This document shows, piece by piece, positions 1-9,125 of a DNA stretch of 64,000 nucleotides (positions are counted from its first letter, which is position 1; every line of letters starts with the position of its first letter). A program made the translations under genes and the position numbers. The stretch comes from AC-32 sp963766375 (GTDB taxonomy: Bacteria; Actinomycetota; Thermoleophilia; Gaiellales; Gaiellaceae). Under the pieces are notes generated by a model. The model made no database searches, was not told where the DNA came from, and was given only the letters and a program-made list of their open reading frames with translations. The stretch spans positions 119,357-183,356 of the forward strand of contig CAVXZG010000010.1 of the NCBI GenBank assembly GCA_963766375.1, written 5' to 3'.

Positions 1-1016
1 CGTCGAGCGCGTAGAAGCGATGGTCGTAGGAACCGACGTACACCGTCCCTCGCCACACCGCCGCTGCGCCGTAGACGAAGCTGCCGGTCAGTCTCGCCCA
101 GAGCAGCCGCCCGCTGCGGGCGCCGAACGCGTAGACGAGCCGTCGGTCGCGCCCACGAACACACGGCCGTACGCAACGGTGGGGGTCGCGTAGAAGCGTC
201 CGCGACCGGTCAGGCCCCGCTCCGCGCCCGCCGACCAGCGGAGCTTGCCAGTGCGGGCATCGAGCGCGTAGACGTGGCCGTCGTACGAGCCTGCGTAGAC
301 AACTCCGCGCGCGAAGGCTAGCCCGCCTTTGACCTCGCCGCCCGTTGCGAAGCTCCAGTGAGCCCGGTGCGTGCGGATGTCTACGGCGTAGACGCGGTGA
401 TCCCAGGAGCCGACGTAGACGAGCCGCGCACGAGGAGCGGCGACGACTCGATCACTCCTGCGCGGAACCGCCACAGAACCGCGCCGGTGCGCGCATTCAG
501 CGCGACCAGCATGCCGGTCGCGCCGCGGCCGAGGTGCTCGCACGGCGCCGGGCCCATGAGCGCGACATAGACGACGCCGCTGCCCAGCGCGGGCGAGGCT
601 GCGATGCAGCGGCCGAACTCATGCCGCCACGCAACGTGGCCGGTGCGTGCGTCGAGCGCGAGAACCCTGCCGTGATTCGTTCCCAGGTACAGGCGCCCGT
701 ACCCGATCACGGGCGGGAATTCGATGAAGCTCCAGTCGGCGAACACCTTCCAGAGCCTCTGGAAGGGAGGCCGGAGTCTTAGGCCGGCTCCGAAATGCGT
801 GCGCTCCCGGTCGACCCCGTACGTCGGCCACGGCAACTGCTGCTTGGCAGTCTCGGCAAGTGGCCTCGCCCCCGGCGCCTGCCTCGTCTCGAACTCGACG
901 GTGGGCGAGCCGATTACGTCGTGTGGTTGCCGGTGCTCGTAGACGAGGTAGCCCGCGACGATGGCGCCGGCGGCCGCGAAGCCGGCGGCTAAGAGGACCG
1001 GGAGTCCGCGCTGCAC
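1..1016 (-). CDS. PQQ-like beta-propeller repeat protein, partial, frameshifted
   Basis: Membrane-anchored beta-propeller of the PQQ/BamB-like repeat family. The start at 1016 gives one N-terminal hydrophobic segment (about residues 5-25). Blades then repeat the pattern VYVG..D..VYALDA.TG...W, seen as LALDARTGHVAW, YALDARTGKLRW and related copies. The reading frame changes near 420 and again near 150, and blades continue in the new frames up to base 1 (VGSYDHRFYALD), so the gene runs off the left edge and carries two apparent indels. The propeller probably faces the cell exterior. No catalytic residues are recognisable, so a scaffold or binding role is as likely as an enzyme. Confidence 0.75.
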
Positions 1017-1076
1017 GAAGAGACGATAGCGCCGCGAATCCCCCGGCTGAGGGATGCCCGCTCCGCCGGCCTGCCT

Positions 1077-1193
1077 ATGTTCACGGGCGGCAGAAGGAGG
1101 AAGGGTCTGCGGGGGTCTCTCTACAGCGGTCTGGTCGTGATGGCGGCAGTCGCGCTCGCCTTCGCGGCGGTGGCGACGCTCGCGCTCAGGTGA
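1077..1193 (+). CDS. possible 38-residue single-pass membrane protein
   Basis: A short reading frame starting ATG at 1077 has a basic N-terminus (GGRRRKGLRG) followed by one hydrophobic segment of about 22 residues rich in Ala, Val and Leu, and ends in an Arg. It lies in the gap between two leftward genes and overlaps the last codons of the molybdoenzyme by a few bases. No clear ribosome binding site is visible, so it may be chance. Confidence 0.22.
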   Translation: MFTGGRRRKGLRGSLYSGLVVMAAVALAFAAVATLALR

Positions 1194-2233
1194 CCGTGAC
1201 GCGCACCGTCTGCACCGCGTTGTTCGCGTAGCCGCCGAGGTTCCAGGCCGGCTCGAGCGGCTGCTCGTTGCCCGCCTCGTCGCGCGCGCGTGAGCAGAGG
1301 ACGTACTCGCCGGGCTGAGCGTCCCAGCGGAAGCGCCAGCCGCGCCAGGCCCAGCGGCCTTCCGGCGGGTCGAGCTCGGCTTCGGCCCAGGTCGAGCCGC
1401 CGTCGGCGCTCACCTCGACGCGCTCCACAGGCGCCGACGCCCGACCAGGCGCGGCCCTCGAGCAGGCACTCGCCCGCCTGGACGGTGCGCTCGCGGGTCA
1501 GGAACTCCGGAATCCCGGGCGGGACGAGCAGCGAGCGGGGCAGCATCCGCTGGAGCGGCTCGCCGTCCTCGTCCTCGTTCTGCCGCAGCCGGTAGCCCTG
1601 CGCCTGCTGGTAGCCGCCGAAGGGGCGGTCGAGCACCTCGATCCGGTCGAGCCACTTGACGTTGGTCATGCCGTACCAGCCGGGCACGAGCAGGCGCAGC
1701 GGGAAGCCGTGCTGGGGCGGGAGCGGCGCGCCGTTCAGCTCGTAGGCCAGGAGCACCTCGTCCCCGAGGGCCGCGTCGAGCGGCAGGCTGCGCTGGAACT
1801 GTTGCTCCTCCCCGCCCTCGACGCCCCGGTCGAGCCCGGTGAAGAGCACCTCGACGGCGCCGTCGCCCACGCCCGCCTCCTCGAGCAGCGACCGCAGCGG
1901 CGTTCCCTTCCAGCGGCCGGTGCCGACCGCTTCGAGCAGCCACGGCTGGCTCACCACGTGCGGCTCGAGCCGGGCGCGGCCGTTTCCGGCGCACTCCATC
2001 GTCGCCGTCAGCTCGAGCGCCGGCCGGGCGCGCAGCTCCTCGAGCCCGAGCGAGAGCTCACGCTCCCCGTGAACAGAGAGCCGCCACTCCGCCGCGTCCA
2101 CGATCGGCACGTCGTAGTGGATCAGCAGGTAGTGCAGCCCGACCGGCGTGACCGGGAAGCGCAGGGCCTCGAGCGGCATCCCGTGGTTCCTCGCCGCGAG
2201 CTGGAGCTCTTCGAGACTGATCCCTTCGCTCAC
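1186..2233 (-). CDS. sulfite-oxidase-family molybdopterin oxidoreductase (one frameshift)
   Basis: Oxidoreductase of the molybdopterin-binding sulfite oxidase/YedY fold, about 348 residues once one indel is allowed for. The N-terminal part has the family signature TMECAGNGR, in which Cys81 is the expected molybdenum ligand, then GTPLRSLLEEAG and LPPQHGFPLRLLVPGWYG. Near 1430 the frame shifts, and the C-terminal Ig-like dimerisation domain continues as VERVEVSADGGSTW, ending NNAVQTVRVTVT. No signal peptide is seen, so a cytoplasmic site is likely unless the start is wrong. The substrate is unknown; sulfite or an organic S- or N-oxide are candidates from family knowledge. Confidence 0.85.
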
Positions 2234-2242
2234 GAGACGAGC

Positions 2243-3766
2243 CTAACCCGGCGCGAGCGCCAGCCGGGCGTCGGCCTGCTCGATCAAGAGGGGATCGTGG
2301 GTCGCGCAGACGACCGCGGTCTGCGTCTCGCGTGCCAGACGGGAGAGCAGCGCGGCCAGGGTCAGCGCATTGGCCTGATCGAGGCGGGCGGTCGGCTCGT
2401 CGACGAGCAGAAGCTCCGGCTCGGCGGCCAGCGCGCGGGCGACCGCGACCCGAACCTGCTCTCCCGCTGAGAGCCGGGAGACACGCTGGGCGCTGCGCTC
2501 TGCGAGGCCGACCGAGGCGATCAGGTCACGCTCGCGCGCGCCCGGCGTGAGCCCGCGAATCTCCTCGGCGAGCTCGACGTTCTCGCGCGCGCTCAGGAAC
2601 GGCACCAGGCCGGGGCGCTGGCCCACGAGCGCGACGTGGCGGCGCCGCAGCTCGGCCCGGCCCGCGCGGTCGAGCTCCTGGACGACGGAGCCGCACACTT
2701 CGATCTGGCCCGCATCGGGCAGCTCCAGCCCGGCGAGCAGGTGGAGGAGCGTCGTCTTGCCGGAGCCCGAGGGCCCGGTCACTGCGGTCACGCGCGCGGC
2801 CTCGAACGATGCCTCTAGATCCGCGAAGACGGGCTCGGAGCCGTAGGCCTTGTCGACGCCCTCGAGCCGGGCGACGATGCGGCCCGCTTCGACCGGGGCG
2901 GGTGCGGGCTCGGCCTCCTCGGCGCGCTCCCTCTCGCCGGCCGCGACCACGACGATGCGGTCGCCCTCGAGCCGTGCCGCCGCCCGCGCTCCGATCCCGG
3001 CGCGATCGAGGTACTCCTGCGGCAGACGCAGCCAGCCGCCGCGGCCGACCACGATCGAGCTCTCGCCGGACTGCCCGCGCACCGTCTCTTCGCTCACGCG
3101 CCCGTCGCGAATGTGGACGAACCGGTCTGCGATCGCGGTCGAGGCCGGGTCATGGCTGACGATCACGACGGTGCAGCCCTCGGCGGCGGCGAGCTCGGCG
3201 ATCGCGTCGTAGACCAGGCGCGCGCTCGCCTCGTCGAGCTCGCCGGTCGGCTCGTCGGCGAGGAGGAGCCGCGGACGATGGGCAATCGCCGCTCCGAGCG
3301 CGACCCGCTGCTGCTCGCCGCCCGAGAGCTGTCCCGGATAGGCCGCGGCTCTCGCTCCGAGACCGACCCGTTCGAGGAGCCCGCGCGCGCGGGCTTCGCG
3401 CTCCTTCCGCTCGACGCCCTCCGCACGGAGCTTCAGGCTCACGAGCTCCTGCGCGGTCAACTCGGGCGCCAGCGCTCGCGCGTAGTGCTGGTCGAGGTAG
3501 CCGACCGCGCCCGCCCGGTAGCGGGAGCGGCCACGGGCGCCGAGCGTGCGCACGTCGTGCCCGAGCACGCGCACGGATCCGGCCGAGGGCAGGTCGAGCC
3601 CGGCGAGGATTCGCAGGAGCGTCGTCTTGCCTGATCCGCTCGGGCCGAGCACGGTCAGGATTTCCCCGTCGGCGACGCTCAGCGTCAGGCCCTGGAGCGC
3701 GGCCGCGTCGCCCTCGGGGGTGGAATGGACGCGGAACACGTCACGTGCCTCGATCGCCGTGCTCAT
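2243..3766 (-). CDS. double ABC transporter ATPase (two nucleotide-binding domains)
   Basis: A 507-residue protein made of two LolD/MacB-type ATPase domains. Domain 1 has Walker A GPSGSGKTT at about residue 41, signature LSGGEQQRV and Walker B LLLADEPTGELD. Domain 2 has the same Walker A at about residue 330, a variant signature LSAGEQVRV and LLLVDEPTARLD. A linker of about 70 residues joins them. It overlaps the upstream FtsX-type permease by 4 bp (ATGA), so the two are translationally coupled. Together they should form an MacB/FtsX-class exporter or mechanotransmitter. Having both ATPase domains on one chain differs from the usual single-domain homodimer. Confidence 0.9.
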   Translation of the reverse strand: MSTAIEARDVFRVHSTPEGDAAALQGLTLSVADGEILTVLGPSGSGKTTLLRILAGLDLPSAGSVRVLGHDVRTLGARGRSRYRAGAVGYLDQHYARALAPELTAQELVSLKLRAEGVERKEREARARGLLERVGLGARAAAYPGQLSGGEQQRVALGAAIAHRPRLLLADEPTGELDEASARLVYDAIAELAAAEGCTVVIVSHDPASTAIADRFVHIRDGRVSEETVRGQSGESSIVVGRGGWLRLPQEYLDRAGIGARAAARLEGDRIVVVAAGERERAEEAEPAPAPVEAGRIVARLEGVDKAYGSEPVFADLEASFEAARVTAVTGPSGSGKTTLLHLLAGLELPDAGQIEVCGSVVQELDRAGRAELRRRHVALVGQRPGLVPFLSARENVELAEEIRGLTPGARERDLIASVGLAERSAQRVSRLSAGEQVRVAVARALAAEPELLLVDEPTARLDQANALTLAALLSRLARETQTAVVCATHDPLLIEQADARLALAPG

Positions 3767-6700
3767 GCTCCGCCCTCCCCGTAGCGGCCGGGCGTCGCCT
3801 GCCGGAACGCACGACCGGTCACGGCGACGACGAGCAGGATCGCGGCGGCGGTCACCGCAGCCGCCGCGGTTCCGACGACCGCCCAGTCCAGAGAGAGCAC
3901 GAGCGGGGGCTCCGGGGCGGTCGCGTTCGCGGTCAGCTCGACGAAACCGACGACGAGCGCGGAGAGCACGAGCCCGATGAGAACGCCGCCGAGCGCTCCC
4001 GAGGCTGCGGCCACGAGCGCGCGCAGGCGAAGCTGCCGGCGGAGCTGTGCGGGAGCAAGGCCCTGCGCCTCCAGGTCGAACAGCTCGGCGCGATCGTCGC
4101 TGCGCTCCGCGACGACGCCCAGCAGGAGCCCGAGCAGCGCGAGCACGAGAGCGGTCACCGCGGCTGCCTCGAGCATCGCCACGGCCGCGCGGGCAACCGG
4201 GTCGGTGCGCAGCTGCCGCTCCAGGCCGGCCTGCGATGCGACGTCGAGAACCGTGAATGGGGGCGCGGCGAGACGGGTGGCGGCTGCAGCGCGTGCCGCA
4301 CGCGGGCCGCTCAGCCAGAGCTCGGTCGTGAAGCCCGTACCCGGGGACGACGCGTTCAGCGCAGTCACGAGGGCGGACCGGTCGGCGACCACGAAGTCGG
4401 CCGTCTCCAGGGAGGCCGTCCCCGGGAATCGCCGGGCGACCCCGGCAACGCGAAAGATCAGGCTCTGGCCGGCGACGTCGATCCCGAGCAGGCCGTCGCG
4501 CCCGGCGAGCTCGGCCATGCGCGGCGAGACGACGGCCGGGATGCGCAGACCGTCGGTGGGCTGCCGCGGCCGCAGGTAGGTGTCGACCTCGTTGGTGAGC
4601 GTCAACCCGAACCGCACGCCGCCTCGGCGGACAAGGCTGCCGACCCCGGTCGTGCCGATCCAGTCGCCGTAGTCGGTCACCTTCACCGTGCCGGTGGGTG
4701 TGATCGCAGCGGGCGGCCCGAGGGCGACAGTGCCGGTGGCCGGAGCCCCCGCGTCGGCGCCCCGCTCTTCCAGCTTCGGCGGCGGCTCGAAACGAAAGGC
4801 CACGAGCTTGCCCCCGCGAGCACGCGCCGGAATCGTTCCTCGGAGGACGACCGGCCTCGAGTCGAGCGTGCCACCGAGCCGCACCGGCACGAACGAGCCG
4901 TCGCGGGCGCGGATCGTCGCGACCACGCCGATCTCGGTGCCGAGCACGCGGATCGGTAGCGCCAGCCTTGTGGCCGCGAGCGGAAGGGCGGCGCCGCGAA
5001 GTGGCTTCGGCCCGGCGTCGATCCGGTGCGCGAGCTCCGGGAGCGACGCCGACGCGAAGTCACTCCGCCAGCCGTCGATCCGCGGCAGAGCCTTCGCGCT
5101 GAGACCGAGAACGGCGATGCCGCTCACGTCCGCCGCGCCCTGGATGCTCCCGTTCTGCCGGGTCACCGGCTCGACGCGAAGCGCCCTCGGGAGCGACGAG
5201 AGCACGGCCGGCGTGACCGCGGCATCGACCGGGATCAGCTGCGAGAGGTCCTCCTTCACGACGTAATCCGCGGGCACCGCGAAGGCGGCCTGATCCTGCT
5301 CTCCGCGCACGAGCGTCCAGCGGTAGGTCTCGGCGAACAGCGCGAGCCCGATCGCGACCGCCACGAAGCCGACCGCGACCACGACCTGTCCGGGCCTGCG
5401 CGCGAGGGCCAGCGCCGCGAGGCGAAAGGAAAGCGCTCCGCGAGGCGCCACCCGCTCCAGCAAGCGCAGGCCGGGCGGCACGACCCGGGCGACCGCCACC
5501 GCCGCCGCGAAGCCGACGAGCGCCGGCAGCAGCAGGAGCACGACGCCGGTACCCCCGCCTGCGAGCAGCGCCTGTGCGTCGGCGGCCCCTCGGGCGAGGG
5601 CGACGGCGACCACGGCCGCGGCGCCGAGCGCGGCTGCGTCGAGCGGTGAAAACGAGACTTTCCCGATCGAGAGCGGCCGGACCGCCAGCGCGGTCACGAG
5701 CACGAGCGTGGCCCCCACAGCGAGCAGGAGCACCGCGGCGATGCCACCCCCCGAGACCAGCGAATGGCGCACCAGCGCACCGACCGGCTCTCCCGACCGG
5801 CCCGCCAGCGCGACGGCGACGCCCACACCGACCAGCCAGCCCAGGAGCGTGCCGGCGACCGCCATCGTGGCGGACTCGGTGACGACCTCCCCCTCAACCT
5901 GCCAGCGGCGCACGCCGCTCGAGCCGAGCCGCTCGCGCGAGGCGTCGACGTCCCGCCTCAGCCGCATGGCGACGAGCACGGTAAAGGCGAGCAGCAGCGC
6001 GACCGCCTCGCCCCCGAGCAGGAAGAGCCGCCGGCCGGCGACGCGGCTCGAGTCGGCCGCGGCGCGGAGCTCGTCGGTCGGTGCCCGCAGTGCGAACCCG
6101 AACGGCTCGGCTTGCAGCTCGGTGCGCACGGTCTCGATCCTCGCCGCCAGATCCCTGACGGCCCAGGCTCGGACGAGCCCGCGGTCGAGTGGGAGCACCC
6201 AGCCGTAGCTGCGGTAGGCGTCGTGCAGGCGGGGCTGCCGGTCGAGCGCGGCCACGCCGTTCGCAAGCACGAGCGGCGGCGGGGCCGGCCGGTGGTAGCG
6301 AACCATCGCCTGGACGAACTCGGACTGGAGCTGCCCCGCGACTGGAACGGCGTCGCCGAAGAGGGTTCCCGACCGTAGGTCGCCTTCTCCGACCGCGACC
6401 AGCCGGAGGCCCGGGACGTTCGGGATGCGGCCGCCGCGCCGGATCACGAGCACCTCGCAGCGGCTCGGCGAGCACGTGCGCGGCAGGCGGCCCGAGCGCA
6501 GGCGAACCCAGCGACCCAGGTCGTCCACCGCACCGAGGCCGAGGAAGGCGCCGCCGAGCGTGCTCTCGCGGTAGAGCGAGGTTCCGAACGGCCTAACCGG
6601 CGCAACGTGCTGGAGCTCACGCCGCACGTGCGCGTCGAGGGTCGCGTACGGCGCGACCTGACCACCGACGCTGAACCAGTTCACGCGCACCGCCCGCACA

Positions 6701-6915
6701 TCCGGGCTCAGCGCGGAGACCGCGCGGCCGACGGATCGGTCCTCCGCCGCCACGGAGCCCGCCAGCACCGCAGCGAGCATTGCGGCGGCAGCTGCCAGGC
6801 CGGCGACCACCAGCACGAGCCGCCCGCCGCGGCGGGTCAGGCGCACGCGGGCGAGCCAGAGTGGAAATGCGAGCCTACGGAGGGTCACAGCAGCGGGAAC
6901 CGTGCCAGTCCGCAT
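3763..6915 (-). CDS. FtsX-like ABC permease, large
   Basis: A 1050-residue membrane protein. The frame is open further upstream, but ATG at 6915 gives a sensible N-terminus (MRTGTVPAAVTLRRLAFP) before the first membrane segment. It contains the two FtsX/MacB permease modules typical of long fused permeases: TM1, a large extracellular domain, three TMs around residues 350-470, further TMs around 480-560, a second extracellular domain and three C-terminal TMs. It is the partner of the double ATPase that follows it with a 4-bp overlap. The likely role is export of lipoproteins or peptides, or signal transmission to envelope hydrolases; the substrate is not evident. Confidence 0.85.
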   Translation of the reverse strand: MRTGTVPAAVTLRRLAFPLWLARVRLTRRGGRLVLVVAGLAAAAAMLAAVLAGSVAAEDRSVGRAVSALSPDVRAVRVNWFSVGGQVAPYATLDAHVRRELQHVAPVRPFGTSLYRESTLGGAFLGLGAVDDLGRWVRLRSGRLPRTCSPSRCEVLVIRRGGRIPNVPGLRLVAVGEGDLRSGTLFGDAVPVAGQLQSEFVQAMVRYHRPAPPPLVLANGVAALDRQPRLHDAYRSYGWVLPLDRGLVRAWAVRDLAARIETVRTELQAEPFGFALRAPTDELRAAADSSRVAGRRLFLLGGEAVALLLAFTVLVAMRLRRDVDASRERLGSSGVRRWQVEGEVVTESATMAVAGTLLGWLVGVGVAVALAGRSGEPVGALVRHSLVSGGGIAAVLLLAVGATLVLVTALAVRPLSIGKVSFSPLDAAALGAAAVVAVALARGAADAQALLAGGGTGVVLLLLPALVGFAAAVAVARVVPPGLRLLERVAPRGALSFRLAALALARRPGQVVVAVGFVAVAIGLALFAETYRWTLVRGEQDQAAFAVPADYVVKEDLSQLIPVDAAVTPAVLSSLPRALRVEPVTRQNGSIQGAADVSGIAVLGLSAKALPRIDGWRSDFASASLPELAHRIDAGPKPLRGAALPLAATRLALPIRVLGTEIGVVATIRARDGSFVPVRLGGTLDSRPVVLRGTIPARARGGKLVAFRFEPPPKLEERGADAGAPATGTVALGPPAAITPTGTVKVTDYGDWIGTTGVGSLVRRGGVRFGLTLTNEVDTYLRPRQPTDGLRIPAVVSPRMAELAGRDGLLGIDVAGQSLIFRVAGVARRFPGTASLETADFVVADRSALVTALNASSPGTGFTTELWLSGPRAARAAAATRLAAPPFTVLDVASQAGLERQLRTDPVARAAVAMLEAAAVTALVLALLGLLLGVVAERSDDRAELFDLEAQGLAPAQLRRQLRLRALVAAASGALGGVLIGLVLSALVVGFVELTANATAPEPPLVLSLDWAVVGTAAAAVTAAAILLVVAVTGRAFRQATPGRYGEGGA

Positions 6916-6994
6916 CCGGGCTCGTCCACCCGGCTCGTGCAAATGGGCCGGTCGACCTATTGACTTTGCCAGTGCCGGTGCCGACCATCTCCGG

Positions 6995-7150
6995 ATGAGC
7001 CAGACGCAGATCTTCCTCTGGTGCGTCGCGCTGATCCTGCTCGAGCTGAACCACCTCAAGTGGATCATGTGGACCTACTGGTCGTGCGCGAAGTGCGGCC
7101 GCAAGCACAAGGACTGCGGCTGCAGCTCAAAGTGGTTCATGTACTTGTAA
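6995..7150 (+). CDS. 51-residue membrane protein with Cys-rich tail
   Basis: ATG at 6995 opens a small protein with one hydrophobic helix (QIFLWCVALILLEL), a Trp-rich turn and a C-terminal CAKCGRKHKDCGC cluster followed by SSKWFMYL. The four clustered cysteines resemble a zinc-knuckle or metal-binding tail on the membrane. It is divergent from the FtsX-type permease, 79 bp away. The frame is open further upstream, but the Met at 6995 best fits a compact protein. Family not recognised. Confidence 0.6.
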   Translation: MSQTQIFLWCVALILLELNHLKWIMWTYWSCAKCGRKHKDCGCSSKWFMYL

Positions 7151-7225
7151 CGGGTGAACCCCTGGTTCCCCCGTTGCCCCTCCTTGCGAGACGTAGGCGA
7201 TCTCGGGAGTTCCAGGAGCCCCCGC

Positions 7226-8758
7226 CTAATTCGCGCCAAGCAGGTGCTGGTAGGCGGGCAGCGTCAAGAAGTCCTCCAGCTCGTCGCCGAGCGCGACCTG
7301 CTCGAAGAGTTCCCTGGCCTCGGCTGCGCGGCTGCGCTCGAAGACCTCGTCGCCGAACGTCTCTCGCAGGCGTTCGAGCTCCTCGTCGATCACGCGCCGC
7401 ACGTGCTCTCGCTCGAAATGCCCGTGGCGGATCCACTGCCACACCTGCGAGCGGGCGATCTCGGCCGTCGCCGCGTCCTCCATCAGGTTGTCGATCGCGA
7501 CCGCGCCGCTCCCGCGCAGCCACGCCGAGAGGTACTGGATCCCGACGCTCACGTCGTTGCGCAGTCCTTCCTCGGTGATCTCGCCGGGAGTCGAGGCCAC
7601 GTCGAGCAGGTCGGCCGCGCTCACCTGCACGTCCTCGCGCTGCCGCTCGAGCTGGTTCGACCGCCCGCCGAGCACCCGGTCGAACTCCTCGAGCGCGACC
7701 GGCACCAGATCGGGGTGCGCGACCCAGGTGCCGTCGAACCCGTCGCCCGCCTCGCGCCGCTTGTCGTCGCGCACCTTCGCGAGCGCGCGCTCGTTCAGCT
7801 CCGCGTCCTTGCGACTCGGAATGAACGCGGCCATCCCGCCCATCGCGTGGGCGCCGCGCCGGTGGCAGGTCTTGACGAGCAGCTCGGTGTAGGCACGCAT
7901 GAACGGCGCGGTCATCGAGACGCTGTTCCGGTCCGGCAGGACGAACTCGGGGCGATGGCCGAGCTTCTTGATCACGCTGAACATGTAGTCCCAGCGCCCG
8001 GCGTTCAGGCCGGCCGAGTGCTCGCGCAGCTCCCAGAGGATCTCGTCCATCTCGAACGCAGCCAGGATCGTCTCGATCAGCACGGTCGCCCTGATGGAGC
8101 CGCGGTCGAGCCCCAGCGCATCCTCCGTGTGGACGAAGACGTCGTTCCAGAGCCGCGCTTCGAGATGGCTCTCGAGCTTCGGCAGGTAGAGGTACGGGCC
8201 CGCGCCCTTGTCCAGGAGCCGCTGCCCGTTGCGGAAGAGGTAGAGACCGAAGTCGAAAAGGCTCCCCGAGACCGGCGCGCCGTCGAGCTCGAGATGGCGC
8301 TCCTCGAGGTGCCAGCCCCGGGGCCGCACGAGCAGTGTCGCGGTCTCGTCGTTCAGCCGGTAGCGCTTGCCCGGCGTCTCCAGCTCGATCGTGCCTTCGA
8401 TCGCGTCGGTCAGGTTCGCCTGGCCCTCGAGCATGTTGGCCCAGGTGGGCGAGTTCGCGTCCTCGAAGTCGGCCATGAACATGCGCGCGCCCGAGTTGAG
8501 GGCGTTGATCACCATCTTCCGGTCGGTCGGGCCGGTGATCTCGACCCGGCGGTCGCGGAGCGGCTCCGGCACGGGCTCGATCGTCCAGTCGCCCTCGCGG
8601 ATCTCCCGCGTCTCGGGAAGGAAGTCGGGGAGCTCCCCCGCCGCCAGCCGCTGCTGCCGCTCGGCGCGGGCCGCGAGCAGCTCACGGCGCCGCGGGCCGA
8701 AGCGCCGCTCGAGCTCCTCGACGAACGCCGTCGCCTCCTCGGTCAGAACCCCCTCCAC
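7226..8758 (-). CDS. aceB: malate synthase A
   Basis: A 510-residue enzyme condensing glyoxylate with acetyl-CoA to malate (glyoxylate shunt, cytoplasm). Full family length. Conserved blocks include MFMADFEDANSPTWANML near residue 93 and the malate synthase signature REHSAGLNAGRWDYMFSVIK in the middle, followed by FMRAYTELLVKTCHRRGAHAMGGMAAFIP. Isocitrate lyase is not in this window. The gene stands alone, with divergent small genes 20 bp upstream of its start. Confidence 0.97.
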   Translation of the reverse strand: MEGVLTEEATAFVEELERRFGPRRRELLAARAERQQRLAAGELPDFLPETREIREGDWTIEPVPEPLRDRRVEITGPTDRKMVINALNSGARMFMADFEDANSPTWANMLEGQANLTDAIEGTIELETPGKRYRLNDETATLLVRPRGWHLEERHLELDGAPVSGSLFDFGLYLFRNGQRLLDKGAGPYLYLPKLESHLEARLWNDVFVHTEDALGLDRGSIRATVLIETILAAFEMDEILWELREHSAGLNAGRWDYMFSVIKKLGHRPEFVLPDRNSVSMTAPFMRAYTELLVKTCHRRGAHAMGGMAAFIPSRKDAELNERALAKVRDDKRREAGDGFDGTWVAHPDLVPVALEEFDRVLGGRSNQLERQREDVQVSAADLLDVASTPGEITEEGLRNDVSVGIQYLSAWLRGSGAVAIDNLMEDAATAEIARSQVWQWIRHGHFEREHVRRVIDEELERLRETFGDEVFERSRAAEARELFEQVALGDELEDFLTLPAYQHLLGAN

Positions 8759-8778
8759 GCCCGTTAGCCTCTCACGTC

Positions 8779-8940
8779 GTGCTCGACCCGGACCTCGCCT
8801 CGGTGCTGCTCGCGGCCGCGTTCGCCGGCCTGCTCGCCGTCCCCGGGCTCCGTAAGGCCGCGCGGCGCGGTGAGCGCTTCTGTGCCTCCTGCGGACGGCG
8901 CATCCTCCTCGGCGAGCGGACGTGCGACTGCGACTTCTGA
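8779..8940 (+). CDS. 53-residue membrane-anchored Cys-tail protein
   Basis: A GTG start at 8779 gives one hydrophobic segment (ASVLLAAAFAGLLAVPGL), a basic stretch and a C-terminal FCASCGRR...TCDCDF cluster with four cysteines, ending at 8940. The layout (one helix plus a Cys cluster) matches the protein at 6995-7150, although the sequences differ. It overlaps the next small gene by 19 bp. Its start lies 20 bp from the divergent malate synthase start. Function unknown; metal binding is inferred from cysteine spacing only. Confidence 0.45.
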   Translation: MLDPDLASVLLAAAFAGLLAVPGLRKAARRGERFCASCGRRILLGERTCDCDF

Positions 8941-9125
8941 AGCACTTCGACGTCCCGAGCCGGAGTGACCTGCGCGTGTTCGCGGGCTACTGCGCCGCCG
9001 CGGCGGTCTACATCGTGATCGGCGTCGCGTACAACGACTTCCTGCTCTCGGTCGTCGTCGGGATGGGCTATCTCCTCCTCGCTGTGTGGCTTGTTCCCGC
9101 CGCGTTCAGGCGGCTCCGTCGTTGA
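8922..9125 (+). CDS. small two-helix membrane protein
   Basis: A 67-residue protein from GTG at 8922. It has a basic N-terminus, two hydrophobic segments (AGYCAAAAVYIVIGVAY and LLSVVVGMGYLLLAVWLV) and a basic C-terminal tail (RRLRR). It sits between the Cys-tail protein and the YdjM-like gene in a tight rightward run, overlapping both neighbours, so the three are probably one transcript. No recognised family. Confidence 0.6.
   Translation: MRLRLLKHFDVPSRSDLRVFAGYCAAAAVYIVIGVAYNDFLLSVVVGMGYLLLAVWLVPAAFRRLRR

Noticed and set aside
6959..6987. TTGACT-17 bp-GACCAT promoter before the small gene at 6995
   Set aside because: The -10 box is poor, and the 3' end nearly touches the start codon; too weak to list.
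7154..8767. 537-residue open frame opposite malate synthase
   Set aside because: Shadow of a conserved enzyme; the sense strand has the malate synthase signature.
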